From contig JBBQXK010000002.1 of the NCBI GenBank assembly GCA_038209775.1, positions 62,001-126,000 on the forward strand: a DNA stretch of 64,000 nucleotides, written 5' to 3'. The position numbers and the translations under genes are program-made. The notes under the pieces were generated by a model. That model saw only the letters and a list, made by a program, of their open reading frames with translations, was not told where the DNA came from and searched no databases. Source of the stretch: JBBQXK01 sp038209775. Lineage in GTDB: Bacteria; Pseudomonadota; Alphaproteobacteria; Rhodobacterales; Rhodobacteraceae. The number at the start of each line of letters is the position of its first letter. Within the stretch, counting starts at the first letter, position 1. This document shows, one piece after another, positions 34,976-45,120 of this stretch.

Positions 34976-35106
34976 GGGGTGGCTCCTTATGGGATCGGGG
35001 GCAGCATTCCTTGTTGGCCGGGGGATGCCAAGCCCCATGCAAGGACTGCATGGCTGCCCTTCGCGGCAATCGGGTTGCTCTTGGGGCTGCGCCGCCGCAG
35101 TCTGGC

Positions 35107-36033
35107 ATGATGCGACCCCTGCGCGGCATCCTTCTGAAACTCGGCTCGGTTCTGGTGTTCATCGTGATGGCCAGTCTGGTCAAGTCGGTGTCTGACCGGG
35201 TGCCGCCGGGGCAGACGGTATTTTTCCGGTCATTCTTTGCGATGCCGGTGATCGTGGTCTGGCTGGCGATGCGGCACGAAATGGCGGTCGGGTTCCGGGC
35301 GGTCAACCCGATGGGGCATGTCTGGCGCGGGGTGGTGGGCACCACGGCGATGGGGCTGGGGTTTGCGGGCCTTGCGTGGCTGCCGCTGCCCGAAGTGACG
35401 GCCATCGGCTATGCAGCACCGATCCTGACGGTGGTGTTTGCCGCGATGTTTCTGGGTGAGGAGGTGCGGTTGTTCCGTATCTCGGCGGTCGTTTTGGGCA
35501 TGGTGGGGGTGATCATCGTGCTGTCGCCAAGGCTGTCGGTGGTGTCGGGGGCGACGGTGGAGGCGACCGAGGCGTTTGGCGCGATGCTGGTGCTGGGCAG
35601 TGCGGTCTTTGCGGCGCTGGCGCAGGTGTTCGTGCGCAAGCTGGTGAATACCGAGCGGACGTCGGCCATCGTGTTCTGGTTTTCGGCCACGGCATCGGTT
35701 CTGGCGCTGGTGACGCTGCCGTTCGGCTGGGTGTGGCCGACGGGGCGCGAGGCGGTGATTCTGGTGAGTTGCGGGCTGTTTGGCGGGGTCGGGCAGATAC
35801 TGCTGACCTCGGCCTACCGCGAGGCGGATGCGTCGCTGGTGGCGCCGTTCGACTATGCGTCGATGCTGTTTGCGCTGGCCATCGGGTACTGGGTGTTTGA
35901 CGAGGTGCCGACGCTGACGGTGCTGGCCGGGGCGGCGCTGGTGGTGACGGCGGGGGTGCTGATCATCTGGCGCGAGCGTCGGCTGGGGCTGGAACGGGCG
36001 CGGCAGCGCAAGGCGATGACGCCGCAGGGGTAA
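35107..36033 (+). CDS. EamA/DMT-family transporter
   Basis: The product has 308 residues with about ten membrane helices in two EamA repeats, for example ITVL-type helices ILTVVFAAMFLGEEV and YASMLFALAIGYWVFDEVP, whose LGEEV/FDEVP ends are the family hallmark. I chose ATG 35107 (MMRPLRG); another in-frame ATG lies at 35050. These carriers export or import small metabolites and the substrate is unknown. It is divergent from ade and convergent with pxpC. Confidence 0.87.
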   Translation: MMRPLRGILLKLGSVLVFIVMASLVKSVSDRVPPGQTVFFRSFFAMPVIVVWLAMRHEMAVGFRAVNPMGHVWRGVVGTTAMGLGFAGLAWLPLPEVTAIGYAAPILTVVFAAMFLGEEVRLFRISAVVLGMVGVIIVLSPRLSVVSGATVEATEAFGAMLVLGSAVFAALAQVFVRKLVNTERTSAIVFWFSATASVLALVTLPFGWVWPTGREAVILVSCGLFGGVGQILLTSAYREADASLVAPFDYASMLFALAIGYWVFDEVPTLTVLAGAALVVTAGVLIIWRERRLGLERARQRKAMTPQG

Positions 36034-36039
36034 TGTCCG

Positions 36040-36972
36040 TCAGCGCAGGGTGTCGAGATAGCGCTGGATGGCGCGGGCCTGTTGGCGGGCGATCAGGATG
36101 GCGTCTTCGGCGGTGACGAGGCGAAAGCGGATGGCGTCGCGCGGGCGCAATTGGGTGGCGCGGTCGGTGTCGTGGGCAAGGACGGTGGCGATCTTGGGGT
36201 AGCCGCCGGTGGTCTGGTGGTCAGAGAACAGCAGCGTCGGCACCCCGTCGCCGGCCACCTGAACCGAGCCGCGGACGATGGGTTGCGAGGGGATGGCAAG
36301 GGCGTTCTGGGGGGTGAGGTCGGGGCCTTTGAGGCGGACGCCCATGCGGTCATAGGCGTCGGTCAGGTAGTATCGTGAGGTGGTCAGGGCTTGCAGCGTT
36401 TCGGCGGTGAAGAACCGCTGTTGCGGACCGGGGACGGCGTGGAGGAGGTGGGCGGGGCGGGCCCAGATGGGGCAGGGGATCGGGCGGGTGTCGCGGGTTT
36501 GGGGGTTGTCGATGCGGAGGGTTTGTCCGGTGACGATGCGCCCGCCGCCGAGGCCGGATTGCAGGTGGGTCGCGTGGCTGCCCAACCAGAGGGGGGCGTC
36601 GATGGTCCCGGCGAAGGCGAGATACGTCCAACTGCCCCATGGGCCGGAGGTGATGGTCAGCGTCTGGCCTGCGCTGACGGTCAGGACCGACCACGACCCG
36701 CCGCGTGTGCCCGCCAGATCGACGATGAAACCGCCGCCCGCCACGGCGACGGTCATCTTGCCCGACAGCGCCTCTAGCGTCAGGCCGCCGCGTGACACCT
36801 CGATGCAGGGGGCTTGGGCGGGGTTGCTGAGGGAGAGGTTGGCGATGGTCAACGCGGCGCGGTCCATGGCACCCGAGGCGGGGACGCCATAGCGCATCAG
36901 GCCGGGGCGTCCGCCGTCCTGGACCGATACCTGCGGTCCGGCATGGGCCACGCGGAAAAGCGCCTCAGCCAT
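36040..36972 (-). CDS. pxpC: 5-oxoprolinase subunit PxpC (KipA-like carboxyltransferase)
   Basis: The protein has 310 residues. It shows the biotin-dependent-carboxyltransferase/KipA fold with VQDGGRPGLMRYGVPASGAMD near the N-terminus, and DRMGVRLKGP and SDHQTTGGYPKIATV later. With PxpA and PxpB it hydrolyses 5-oxoproline to glutamate using ATP. It overlaps pxpB by 8 bases as the last gene of the operon. Confidence 0.93.
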   Translation of the reverse strand: MAEALFRVAHAGPQVSVQDGGRPGLMRYGVPASGAMDRAALTIANLSLSNPAQAPCIEVSRGGLTLEALSGKMTVAVAGGGFIVDLAGTRGGSWSVLTVSAGQTLTITSGPWGSWTYLAFAGTIDAPLWLGSHATHLQSGLGGGRIVTGQTLRIDNPQTRDTRPIPCPIWARPAHLLHAVPGPQQRFFTAETLQALTTSRYYLTDAYDRMGVRLKGPDLTPQNALAIPSQPIVRGSVQVAGDGVPTLLFSDHQTTGGYPKIATVLAHDTDRATQLRPRDAIRFRLVTAEDAILIARQQARAIQRYLDTLR

Positions 36973-37666
36973 GGGGGGCCTTGGTGGCGTGCAGGGTAGC
37001 GAGGGTGATGCGGCGGAAACGGACGTTGTCGCCGATGTCGAACAGGAAGGGGCGCGCGGGATCGTCCAGCAGGATCGCGGTGGGCGAGGTTCCGATGCGC
37101 CACCAGCCGGTGGGCATCGTTACGGTTGAGACGAGGCACTGCGGCCCGGCGATCAGCACGGTGCCGGCGGCCACGCCACGGACGGGGGCGGGTTTGCGGT
37201 CAAGCCGCAGTTCGGGGGGGATGCCGGCCAGATAGGCATAGCCCGGCGCAAAGCCGTACATGTAGACGCGGTAGTCACCGGCCAGATGTGCGGCGATGAC
37301 GGCGTCGCGCGAAAGGCCGGTCAGGTGGGTGACGGCGTCCATGTCGGGGGCGCAGTCGGCTTCGTAGCAGATATCGACATGGCGCAGGGTGGGGGTGGCC
37401 GGGGTATCGGTCGCGGTTACCAGAAGGGCGGTCAGGGCGGCGCGCACCAAGGCGTGGTCGGTGAGCGTCGGGTCGAAATCCACGAGGAGGCTGGCATAGG
37501 CAGGCACAGCCTCGGTCACGCCCGGCACGGGGGTGCGGGTCAGGGCGCGGTCAAGCCGAAGGACGGCGGCGTGGATGTCGTCGGCGATGGTGTCGCCGAA
37601 TTCGACCATGAGGGCGTGGTCGGCGACGGGGTGAAAGGTGGGGCGGTCAGGCGTGGGGCCGGGCAT
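36965..37666 (-). CDS. pxpB: 5-oxoprolinase subunit PxpB (KipI-like)
   Basis: The protein has 233 residues from ATG 37666 (MPGPTPDRP). The KipI/allophanate hydrolase subunit 1 fold is recognised by the YASLLVDFDP segment, YMYGFAPGYAYLAGIP and RIGTSPTAILLDDPARP. It overlaps the 3' end of pxpA by 20 bases and pxpC by 8, so all three subunits are translationally coupled. Confidence 0.93.
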   Translation of the reverse strand: MPGPTPDRPTFHPVADHALMVEFGDTIADDIHAAVLRLDRALTRTPVPGVTEAVPAYASLLVDFDPTLTDHALVRAALTALLVTATDTPATPTLRHVDICYEADCAPDMDAVTHLTGLSRDAVIAAHLAGDYRVYMYGFAPGYAYLAGIPPELRLDRKPAPVRGVAAGTVLIAGPQCLVSTVTMPTGWWRIGTSPTAILLDDPARPFLFDIGDNVRFRRITLATLHATKAPHG

Positions 37667-38435
37667 CGGCTGGGCCTTTGAGGAATGACTGCACCGCGAT
37701 GCCTTCGGCCAGCAGCACGGCGCGGATCTGGCGGGCCATTGCGACGGCACCCGGACTGTCGCCATGGACGCAGATCGAGTGTGCCGTAAGGCGGATCGGA
37801 TCGCCGTCCACCACCGGCATCAGGCCAGAGCGTAGAAACCCCACCAGTCGGATGGCGGCAATGCCTGCGTCATGGATCATGGCACCTTCCTGTCCGCGTG
37901 GCACCAGACGGCCCGAGGCGCGATAGCCCCGGTCGGCGAAAACCTCGGAGAACACCGGCATCCCGGCATCGCGGGCCGACAGTTCCAGTTCGGTGCCCGA
38001 GATGGCCAGGATCGCAAGGTCACCCGACACCGCGCGCACCGAGGCCGCGATGGCATCGGCCACGTCGCGGCGGTCGGCGGCGAGGTTGGCCAATGCACCG
38101 TGCGGCTTGACATAGCGCACCCTTGCGCCCGCCAGCGCCGCCACGCCCATCAGCGCGCCCACTTGTGCCGCCACCATGCGGCCGATCTCGGGCGGGGTCA
38201 TCGGGATGATGCGGCGGCCAAAGCCCTGACGGTCATCATAGCCCGGATGCGCGCCGATGGTGACGCCCAGTTTTGTGGCGGTAGTGAGGGTGGCGTGCAT
38301 CGTGTCGGCATCGCCCGCGTGGCCGCCACAGGCGATGTTGGCGCTGCTGACAAGGGCCAGGATGGCGGCATCGTCGCCCATGGCCCAAGGGCCAAACCCT
38401 TCGCCCAGATCGGAATTGAGGTCGATGGCCGTCAT
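37647..38435 (-). CDS. pxpA: 5-oxoprolinase subunit PxpA (LamB/YcsF family)
   Basis: The protein has 262 residues. The start MTAIDLNSDLGEGFGPW at 38435 is the classical LamB/YcsF N-terminus; the open frame upstream is not coding-like. VKPHGALAN, SANIACGGHAGD, GAHPGYDDRQGFGRR and CVHGDSPGAV are further family motifs. It is first in the pxpA-pxpB-pxpC operon and divergent from tamA across 155 bases. Confidence 0.94.
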   Translation of the reverse strand: MTAIDLNSDLGEGFGPWAMGDDAAILALVSSANIACGGHAGDADTMHATLTTATKLGVTIGAHPGYDDRQGFGRRIIPMTPPEIGRMVAAQVGALMGVAALAGARVRYVKPHGALANLAADRRDVADAIAASVRAVSGDLAILAISGTELELSARDAGMPVFSEVFADRGYRASGRLVPRGQEGAMIHDAGIAAIRLVGFLRSGLMPVVDGDPIRLTAHSICVHGDSPGAVAMARQIRAVLLAEGIAVQSFLKGPADARPHA

Positions 38436-38590
38436 GATTGCCGTTCCGGTCCGGGCGTTTGCGCCATGGTACAGACGCGCGCGGTACCCGCAATCCGGTG
38501 CGTGGGGCAGGTGGGTGCGATCCGCTGATTTCCGCATATGTGATGTCACAGTACATTGCCGCTGGGGGGCCAAGCTGCGATAGTTTCGGG

Positions 38591-40402
38591 ATGAACGGAT
38601 CGCGGGCGGGCATTGTGCGGATCGGGGTGTTCGCCCTGAGTGTTCTGCTGCCTGCGGGCACGGCGGGCGCGCTGGATGACCTGTCGTTCGAAGTCACTGC
38701 GGGTACTGACAAGGCGCTGATCAAGACGCTGCGCGCAGCCTCGGCCATCACGGCGGCCAGAGAGGACGACACGCTTGACGCGCAGGATGTATTTGCCGCC
38801 GGGCGGGCCGAGTACGGGCGGCTTTTGGGTGCGCTTTATGCGAACGGTTATTACTCGGGCGTCATCAGCGTGCGGATTGACGGGCGCGAGGCGGCGGATA
38901 TAGCACCCCTTGACGCGCCATCGGTGATTTCGCGGGTGGTGGTGACGGTTGATCCGGGGCCGCGGTTTACCTTTGGCGCGGCGCGGGTGGGGCCGTTGGC
39001 AAGGGATACCAAACTGCCCGAAGGGTTTCGTGCGGGGCTGCCTGCCGAAAGCGGGCAGGTGTCGGCGGCGGCGGGGGCCGGGGTGGATGGATGGCGCGGC
39101 ATCGGCCACGCGAAGGCGGCGGTGTCGGCAGAGGATATCGTGGCCGATCATGCGCGCCGCACGCTGGACGCCGATCTGACGCTGGACCCGGGGCCACGCC
39201 TGCGTTTTGGCAAGCTGACGGTGGTGGGGCAGGAGCGGATGCGCCTGCGCCGGGTTGTCAAGATCGCGGGCCTGCCGGAGGGTGAGGTTTATGACCCCGA
39301 AGAGTTGCAGCGCGTGGCGACACGGTTGCGGCGGACCGGGGTGTTCCGGTCGGTGACGCTGACCGAGGATGACGCCATCACCCGCCCCGACCTGTTGGGG
39401 ATCACCGCGACGGTGGTCGAGGAAAAGCGGCGCCGCTATACCTTTGGCGGTGAGTTATCCAGTCTGGACGGGGTGACGCTGCGCGCGGCCTGGCTGCACC
39501 GCAACCTGCAGCGCGGTGGCGAGCGGCTGCGTCTGTCGGGCGAGATCAGCCAGATCGGCGCGCAGTCCAGCGGTGTGGACTATGCGCTGGGGGTGTCGCT
39601 GGAACGGCCGGCAACGATTGGCCCCGACATCTCGGCGACCACACATTTCGACCTGGCGCATCTGGACGAAGAGGATTTCGATTCGGACATCGCTACCGCC
39701 GGGATCGGACTGACCTGGTTTTATTCGGAGCGGCTGACCGGGCGGCTTGGCCTCGACTACAGCTATGCGCGGGTGGATGATGTGACGGGCGAGTATACGT
39801 TCCGCAACCTGTCGCTGCCGGTGGGGGTGTTGTGGGATGACCGCGACAAGCCGCTGGACGCGCGGCGGGGCACGTTCCTTGATGCCGAGATCAAGCCGTT
39901 CCTGGGGTTTGGCAGCACGGATTCGGGGTTCCGGATCAAGGCGGACGGGCGGGCCTATCGCAGTTTCGGGGTGGATGACCGGGTGACCTTTGCCGCACGG
40001 GCGCAGGTGGGGGCGGTGTTCGGGGCAGACCTTTTGCGCACGCCGCGCGCCGATCTGTTCTATTCGGGCGGCGGCGGCACGGTGCGGGGACAGCCGTACC
40101 AGTCGCTGGGCGTGGCGATCCTGCGCAATGATTTCCAGATCGGCGGGCAGGCGTTTCTGGCGGCAAGTGTCGAGGCGCGGGTGCGCGTGACGGAACGCAT
40201 CGGCGTGGTGGGGTTTGTGGACTGGGGTCATGTGGGCGCGCTGGATTTCTTTGACGATCTGGGCGGCAGCCATGCCGGCGCCGGTCTGGGCCTGCGCTAT
40301 GACACCGGGTTCGGGCCGATCCGGCTGGATGTCGCGGCCCCGGTTTCGGGCAATACCGGCGAGGGGGCGCAGGTGTATATCGGGATCGGGCAGGCGTTCT
40401 GA
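38591..40402 (+). CDS. tamA: Autotransporter assembly factor TamA (Omp85 family)
   Basis: The protein has 603 residues. ATG 38591 gives a signal peptide ending AGTAGALDD; the frame is open upstream but not signal-like. POTRA domains occupy about residues 25-260 (LTVVGQERMRLRR with GEVYDPEELQRV). A C-terminal 16-strand Omp85 barrel follows, with the GGGGTVRGQPYQSLG lid-lock-type motif and a terminal aromatic residue (VYIGIGQAF). It works with TamB to insert outer-membrane proteins and move lipids. Its stop overlaps the tamB start. Confidence 0.93.
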   Translation: MNGSRAGIVRIGVFALSVLLPAGTAGALDDLSFEVTAGTDKALIKTLRAASAITAAREDDTLDAQDVFAAGRAEYGRLLGALYANGYYSGVISVRIDGREAADIAPLDAPSVISRVVVTVDPGPRFTFGAARVGPLARDTKLPEGFRAGLPAESGQVSAAAGAGVDGWRGIGHAKAAVSAEDIVADHARRTLDADLTLDPGPRLRFGKLTVVGQERMRLRRVVKIAGLPEGEVYDPEELQRVATRLRRTGVFRSVTLTEDDAITRPDLLGITATVVEEKRRRYTFGGELSSLDGVTLRAAWLHRNLQRGGERLRLSGEISQIGAQSSGVDYALGVSLERPATIGPDISATTHFDLAHLDEEDFDSDIATAGIGLTWFYSERLTGRLGLDYSYARVDDVTGEYTFRNLSLPVGVLWDDRDKPLDARRGTFLDAEIKPFLGFGSTDSGFRIKADGRAYRSFGVDDRVTFAARAQVGAVFGADLLRTPRADLFYSGGGGTVRGQPYQSLGVAILRNDFQIGGQAFLAASVEARVRVTERIGVVGFVDWGHVGALDFFDDLGGSHAGAGLGLRYDTGFGPIRLDVAAPVSGNTGEGAQVYIGIGQAF

Positions 40403-43400
40403 TGCGGCTGGTTCTGGCATTGATGCTGTTGCTGGTGCCCCTCACGGCCTGGGCGCAGGAGGATGACCGCGACCGGCTGACGCGGTTCCTTGAGGATAAC
40501 CTGTCGGAGGCCGGGCGGGTGGTGACGGTGACGGGATTTGCCGGCGCGCTGTCGTCGCGGGCGACTGTGCAAGAACTGACGATTGCCGATGATGCGGGCG
40601 TCTGGTTGACGCTGCGCGATGTGGTGCTGGACTGGAACCGGCTGGCGGTGCTGCGCGGTGATATCGAGATCAACGAACTGACCGCCGCCGAGATCATCGT
40701 GGCGCGGCCCCCGGTGGCATTGCCCGATGCCATGCCGTCGCCCGAGGCGGGCGGTTTTGCCCTGCCCGATCTGCCGGTGGCCATCCGCATCGGCAAGATT
40801 TCGGCCGCGCGGGTGGTTCTGGGCGAGGCGCTGCTGGGGCAAGAGGTGGTCGGGCGGCTGGACGCCGACATGACGCTGGCGGGGGGCGAAGGGCGGGCCA
40901 ATCTGGCGATCCTGCGTGAAGGCGCGGGGCCGCAGGGGAAACTGACGCTGGCCGTGTCCTATGCCAATGCCAGCGGGCAACTGGTGGTGGCGCTGGATGC
41001 GGCAGAGGGGGCGGGCGGCATTGCGGCCACGCTTCTGGATCTGCCGGGCCAGCCTGCGGCACGGTTGAGCATCGCAGGCGCGGGGCCACTGACCGGGTTT
41101 ACCGCCGACATCGGCCTGTCAACGGATGGGGTGGACCGGCTGACTGGGCAGGTCACGGTGAACGAAGCTGTTCCGGGCGAGCATCGGTTCACGGCGGACC
41201 TTGGCGGTGACCTCGCACCACTGTTCCTGCCCGACTATGCCGAGTTCTTTGGCAATGCCGTGCGGTTGCGGGCCGAGGGGGTGCAGGGGCCGCTGGGGCT
41301 GGACCTGTCGGTGCTGTCGGTGTCGGCGCGGGCGCTGGAACTGGGCGGCGCGCTGGCGCTGGCCCCGGACGGGCGTCCGTTGCGGGTGGCGCTGTATGGG
41401 CAGATGAAACTGCCCGACGGCAGTCAGGTGCTGTTGCCCATCGCGGGGCCGGTGCAGACGCGGGTGGCGTCGGCTGACCTGATCGTGGCGTTTGACGCCA
41501 ACGCGGGTGAAGGGTGGACGGCGCGCACGCAGGTGGTCGGGCTGGATCGGTCGGATGTGAAGATCGACCGGCTGGCCTTGAACGGATCGGGGCGGATCAC
41601 CACGAATGCGTCGCTGGGCGGCACCTTTACCTATGCCGCCGAGGGGCTGGTCCCCGCCGATGCCGCCCTTGCAGCCGCGATCGGTCCGTTCGTCAAGGGG
41701 CGGGCGGTGCTGCACAGCGCGGCGGGGACGGGGGTGCTGACCATTGGCGCGTTGACGGTCGAGGGGGAGGATTACCGGCTGACCGCGTCGGGCAATGTGC
41801 AGGGGCTTTCGTCGGGCTATGCCGTGGCGGGCCGGGCATCAGGGTCTGCCGGCGATCTTGCGCGGTTTGCCGCGCTTGCCGGGCGGCCGTTGGCGGGGGC
41901 GGCGACGTTTGACGCGAAGGGCCAAGGCAGCCTTTTGGGTGGCGATTTCGATGTGAATGCCGACATCACCGGCACTGATCTGGCCATTGGTCAGGCGGAA
42001 CTGGACAACCTGTTGCGCGGCGATGCCACGGTCACGCTGTCAGCCGCACGGGGGCCGGAGGGGACGGACCTGCGGCTGCTGGACATCGCGGCCGGCCCTG
42101 CAAAGCTGACCGCGCGGGGCAAGGTGGCCACGGCGGGCAGCAACCTGACGGCAGAGGTGGCTTTCCCCGACCTGTCGGTTCTGGGCAACGGGTATCGCGG
42201 CGGGATCGATGCGCGGGTGGTGTTTGACGGCACACCTGTGGCGGGCAAGCTGTCGCTGGTGGGCTCGGCACGCGATCTGGTGCTGGGGCAGGGCGATCTG
42301 GACCGGCTGTTGGGCGGCGAGACGGCACTGGAGGTGGCGCTGGTTCTGGACGGCACGCGCATCGGGATCGACCGGGCAAGGGTGTCCAATGCGCAGGTCA
42401 ATGCCGAGGTGACCGGCAGCTATGACCCCACGGGCAGCGACCTGAAGGCGACATTCTCGCTGCCACGGATGGCGGTGATGGGGGCGGGCTATGGCGGTTC
42501 GCTGAATGCCGAGGGACGGTTTACCGGCACCATTGATGCGGGTGAGATTGCGCTGGACGGCACCGGGCGCGGGTTGTCGGTGGGGCAACCCGAGGCGGAC
42601 CGGCTGTTGCGCGGCGACAGCACGATACGGCTGCGGGCGGGGTTCGATGGCGGGCGTATCCGCATCGACGAGGCGCGGTTGCGCAATCCGCAGGTGGAGG
42701 TGACCGCGAACGGCAATGCCGAGGGCGCGGTGCGGCAGGTGAAAATCGAGGGGCGGCTGGTGAACCTGGCACTGCTGATCCCCGAGTTTCCGGGCCAGTT
42801 GCGCGTGTCGGGCACAGCGCGTGAGGATGCGGCGGGTTATGATCTGGACCTGCGCGCGCAGGGGCCGGGGGGGATTGACGCGACAGCCAAGGGGCGGGTG
42901 TCGCCGGGGTTCAGGCAGGCCAATCTTGCCATCGCGGGGTCGGGACAGGCGGCGCTGGCCAATGCGTTCCTTGGCAGCCGGTCGATCTCGGGTGCCCTGG
43001 GGTTCGATCTGCGGCTGAACGGGCCGTTTGCGCTGTCGTCGCTGTCGGGGCCGGTGCGGCTGTCGGGCGGGCGGCTGAGCGACCCGGGGCTGACGTTTTC
43101 GCTGACCGACCTGAACGGCACGGCGACGTTGCAGGGGCAGTCGGCACAGATTGACCTGAACGGGGCCGTAACCAGCGGCGGGCGGGTGGCGGTTGATGGC
43201 AGCGTGGGGCTGGCGGCGCCTTATCGCGCCGATCTGGGCGTGGTCCTGAGCGGTGTGGGTCTGCGCAATCCGCAACTGTACGAGACGGTGCTGGACGGCA
43301 ACCTGCGCCTGACCGGGCCCTTGACCGGGGGGGCGCTGTTGGCGGGGCGGATTGATCTGGGCCAGACTGAGCTGCGCGTGCCGTCAACCGGCCTTGGTGG

Positions 43401-44211
43401 GGCGGGCGATCTGCCGGGGCTGCGCCATGTGAACGAACCCGCGCCGGTGCGTACGACACGCGCGCGGGCGGGGTTGCTGGGCGAGACATCGGCGGGCGGC
43501 GCGGCAGGCAGCGGGGCGATTGCGCTGGACCTGACGATCAGCGCGCCGAACCGGGTGTTCATTCGCGGCCGGGGCCTTGATGCGGAACTGGGCGGCGAGA
43601 TCACCCTGCGCGGCACCACGGCGGCCATCGTGGGGTCTGGCGCGCTGGATCTGATCCGGGGGCGGCTGGCGATCCTGGGCAAGCGGCTGGTTCTGACCTC
43701 GGCAAGGCTGGCGTTTCAGGGTGACCTTGTGCCGTACCTGGAGGTGGTCGCGTCGAACGACAGTGGTGGCATCGTCAGTTCGGTGGTGATCGAGGGGCGT
43801 GCGGATGCGCCGGTGGTGCGGTTCACATCATCGCCGGAACTGCCGGAGGAAGAGGTGCTGGCGCATCTGTTGTTCGGGCAGGGGATCGAGAACATCTCGG
43901 CCTTGCAGGCGGCGCGGCTGGCGGGGGCGGTGGCCACGCTGGCCGGACGGGGTGGCGAGGGGATTGTCGGACGGCTGCGCAAAAGTTTCGGGCTGGATGA
44001 CCTTGACCTTGTGACCGACGCCGAGGGGGGGGCGACACTGAAGGCGGGCAAGTATCTGTCGGAAAAACTGTATACCGAGGTTGAGGTGCAGCAGGACGGC
44101 AGAACGCGGATCAACCTGAACCTTGATATCCGCCCCGGTGTGACGGCCCGGGGCAGCGTGGGTACCAGTGGCGATGCGGGCATCGGCATCTATCTGGAGC
44201 GCGACTACTGA
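40402..44211 (+). CDS. tamB: Translocation and assembly module protein TamB
   Basis: The protein has 1269 residues. An N-terminal signal anchor (LVLALMLLLVPLTAWAQ) is followed by a very long repetitive beta-helical body and the conserved DUF490/TamB C-terminus (SSPELPEEEVLAHLLFGQ and YLSEKLYTEVEV). It spans the periplasm as a groove-shaped bridge between inner membrane and TamA, and is implicated in lipid transport. The ATG shares its A with the tamA stop codon (TGATG). The last 7 bases overlap the convergent yihY end. Confidence 0.94.
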   Translation: MRLVLALMLLLVPLTAWAQEDDRDRLTRFLEDNLSEAGRVVTVTGFAGALSSRATVQELTIADDAGVWLTLRDVVLDWNRLAVLRGDIEINELTAAEIIVARPPVALPDAMPSPEAGGFALPDLPVAIRIGKISAARVVLGEALLGQEVVGRLDADMTLAGGEGRANLAILREGAGPQGKLTLAVSYANASGQLVVALDAAEGAGGIAATLLDLPGQPAARLSIAGAGPLTGFTADIGLSTDGVDRLTGQVTVNEAVPGEHRFTADLGGDLAPLFLPDYAEFFGNAVRLRAEGVQGPLGLDLSVLSVSARALELGGALALAPDGRPLRVALYGQMKLPDGSQVLLPIAGPVQTRVASADLIVAFDANAGEGWTARTQVVGLDRSDVKIDRLALNGSGRITTNASLGGTFTYAAEGLVPADAALAAAIGPFVKGRAVLHSAAGTGVLTIGALTVEGEDYRLTASGNVQGLSSGYAVAGRASGSAGDLARFAALAGRPLAGAATFDAKGQGSLLGGDFDVNADITGTDLAIGQAELDNLLRGDATVTLSAARGPEGTDLRLLDIAAGPAKLTARGKVATAGSNLTAEVAFPDLSVLGNGYRGGIDARVVFDGTPVAGKLSLVGSARDLVLGQGDLDRLLGGETALEVALVLDGTRIGIDRARVSNAQVNAEVTGSYDPTGSDLKATFSLPRMAVMGAGYGGSLNAEGRFTGTIDAGEIALDGTGRGLSVGQPEADRLLRGDSTIRLRAGFDGGRIRIDEARLRNPQVEVTANGNAEGAVRQVKIEGRLVNLALLIPEFPGQLRVSGTAREDAAGYDLDLRAQGPGGIDATAKGRVSPGFRQANLAIAGSGQAALANAFLGSRSISGALGFDLRLNGPFALSSLSGPVRLSGGRLSDPGLTFSLTDLNGTATLQGQSAQIDLNGAVTSGGRVAVDGSVGLAAPYRADLGVVLSGVGLRNPQLYETVLDGNLRLTGPLTGGALLAGRIDLGQTELRVPSTGLGGAGDLPGLRHVNEPAPVRTTRARAGLLGETSAGGAAGSGAIALDLTISAPNRVFIRGRGLDAELGGEITLRGTTAAIVGSGALDLIRGRLAILGKRLVLTSARLAFQGDLVPYLEVVASNDSGGIVSSVVIEGRADAPVVRFTSSPELPEEEVLAHLLFGQGIENISALQAARLAGAVATLAGRGGEGIVGRLRKSFGLDDLDLVTDAEGGATLKAGKYLSEKLYTEVEVQQDGRTRINLNLDIRPGVTARGSVGTSGDAGIGIYLERDY

Positions 44212-45101
44212 CGCATGCCCGCCGTGCGTTCGGCATCGAACGCGGCCCCCAGCAGGAACGCATAGGCCGACAGGTAGAACCACATCAGAAGCGCCACCAC
44301 GGCACCGATGGACCCGTACACCTGATTATAGCTGGAGAAGTTCGCGAAATACAGAACCAGCCCGCGTGACACCAGCGCCCAGAGAATCAGCGCGATCAAC
44401 AGGCCCGGTGTGAACAGGGGATGGCGCTTGGCCGCATCGCGGTTCGGGCCGAACCGGTACAAAAGCCCGATGCCCAGCACCACAAGGCAAAGGCCGAGGC
44501 CAAGGTTCAAAAGCTGCAACAGCAGGACCTCGACGGCACCCAGCGGCAGGAAGGCCACGAGCAGCGGCACCACGACCGCCAGCGCCATCGCGGTCAGTGC
44601 CAGGGCCACAAGCACCAGCGTCAGAACCAGCGCCTGCACCTGGTGCCAGATGCCTTCGCGCCCCGGCAGGCCGTGGATCGCGTTCAGCCCCCGGATCAGT
44701 GCCGCCACCCCGGCCCGCGCCGACCACAGTGCCAACAGCGTAGACAGGAGTGTGGGCCAGCCAAGCTGGCGGTTGTTTGACAGCAAGAGGCCTTCAGCCT
44801 GGTCGCGCAACAGAGCATAAGCCTCGGTCGGCAGGAAATCTGCAAGCAGCGCAAGCTGCTGCGATATGACCACCGGATCAGCGGCAAAACCCCAGAGTGC
44901 GATGACTGCCGCCAGCGCCGGAAACACCGCGAGAAATCCAAAGAACGCGACACCAGCCGCGATCAGCCCGACTTCCCGTTCCTCGATCCGCACCCACAGG
45001 GCATAGGCCGACCGCAGGAACGGAAGGGGACGACGGATGTGCAAGAGGCGCAGAAACGAAAAGGCCTGCCGGAGGGGCAGGCCTTTCGCAGGTCGTTTCA
45101 T
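44205..45101 (-). CDS. YihY/BrkB-family inner-membrane protein
   Basis: The protein has 298 residues with about six membrane helices. The YihY motifs are visible in LIAAGVAFFGFLAVFPALAA, the ARAGVAALIRGLNAIHG segment and YGSIGAVVALLMWFYLSAYA. It was historically mis-named ribonuclease BN; relatives are linked to serum resistance and recently to envelope lipid transport. Its 3' end overlaps tamB by 7 bases on the opposite strand. It lies 20 bases before the YjbE-like gene stop on the same strand. Confidence 0.9.
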   Translation of the reverse strand: MKRPAKGLPLRQAFSFLRLLHIRRPLPFLRSAYALWVRIEEREVGLIAAGVAFFGFLAVFPALAAVIALWGFAADPVVISQQLALLADFLPTEAYALLRDQAEGLLLSNNRQLGWPTLLSTLLALWSARAGVAALIRGLNAIHGLPGREGIWHQVQALVLTLVLVALALTAMALAVVVPLLVAFLPLGAVEVLLLQLLNLGLGLCLVVLGIGLLYRFGPNRDAAKRHPLFTPGLLIALILWALVSRGLVLYFANFSSYNQVYGSIGAVVALLMWFYLSAYAFLLGAAFDAERTAGMRQ

Positions 45102-45120
45102 GGTGCCACGCTGACCTAAA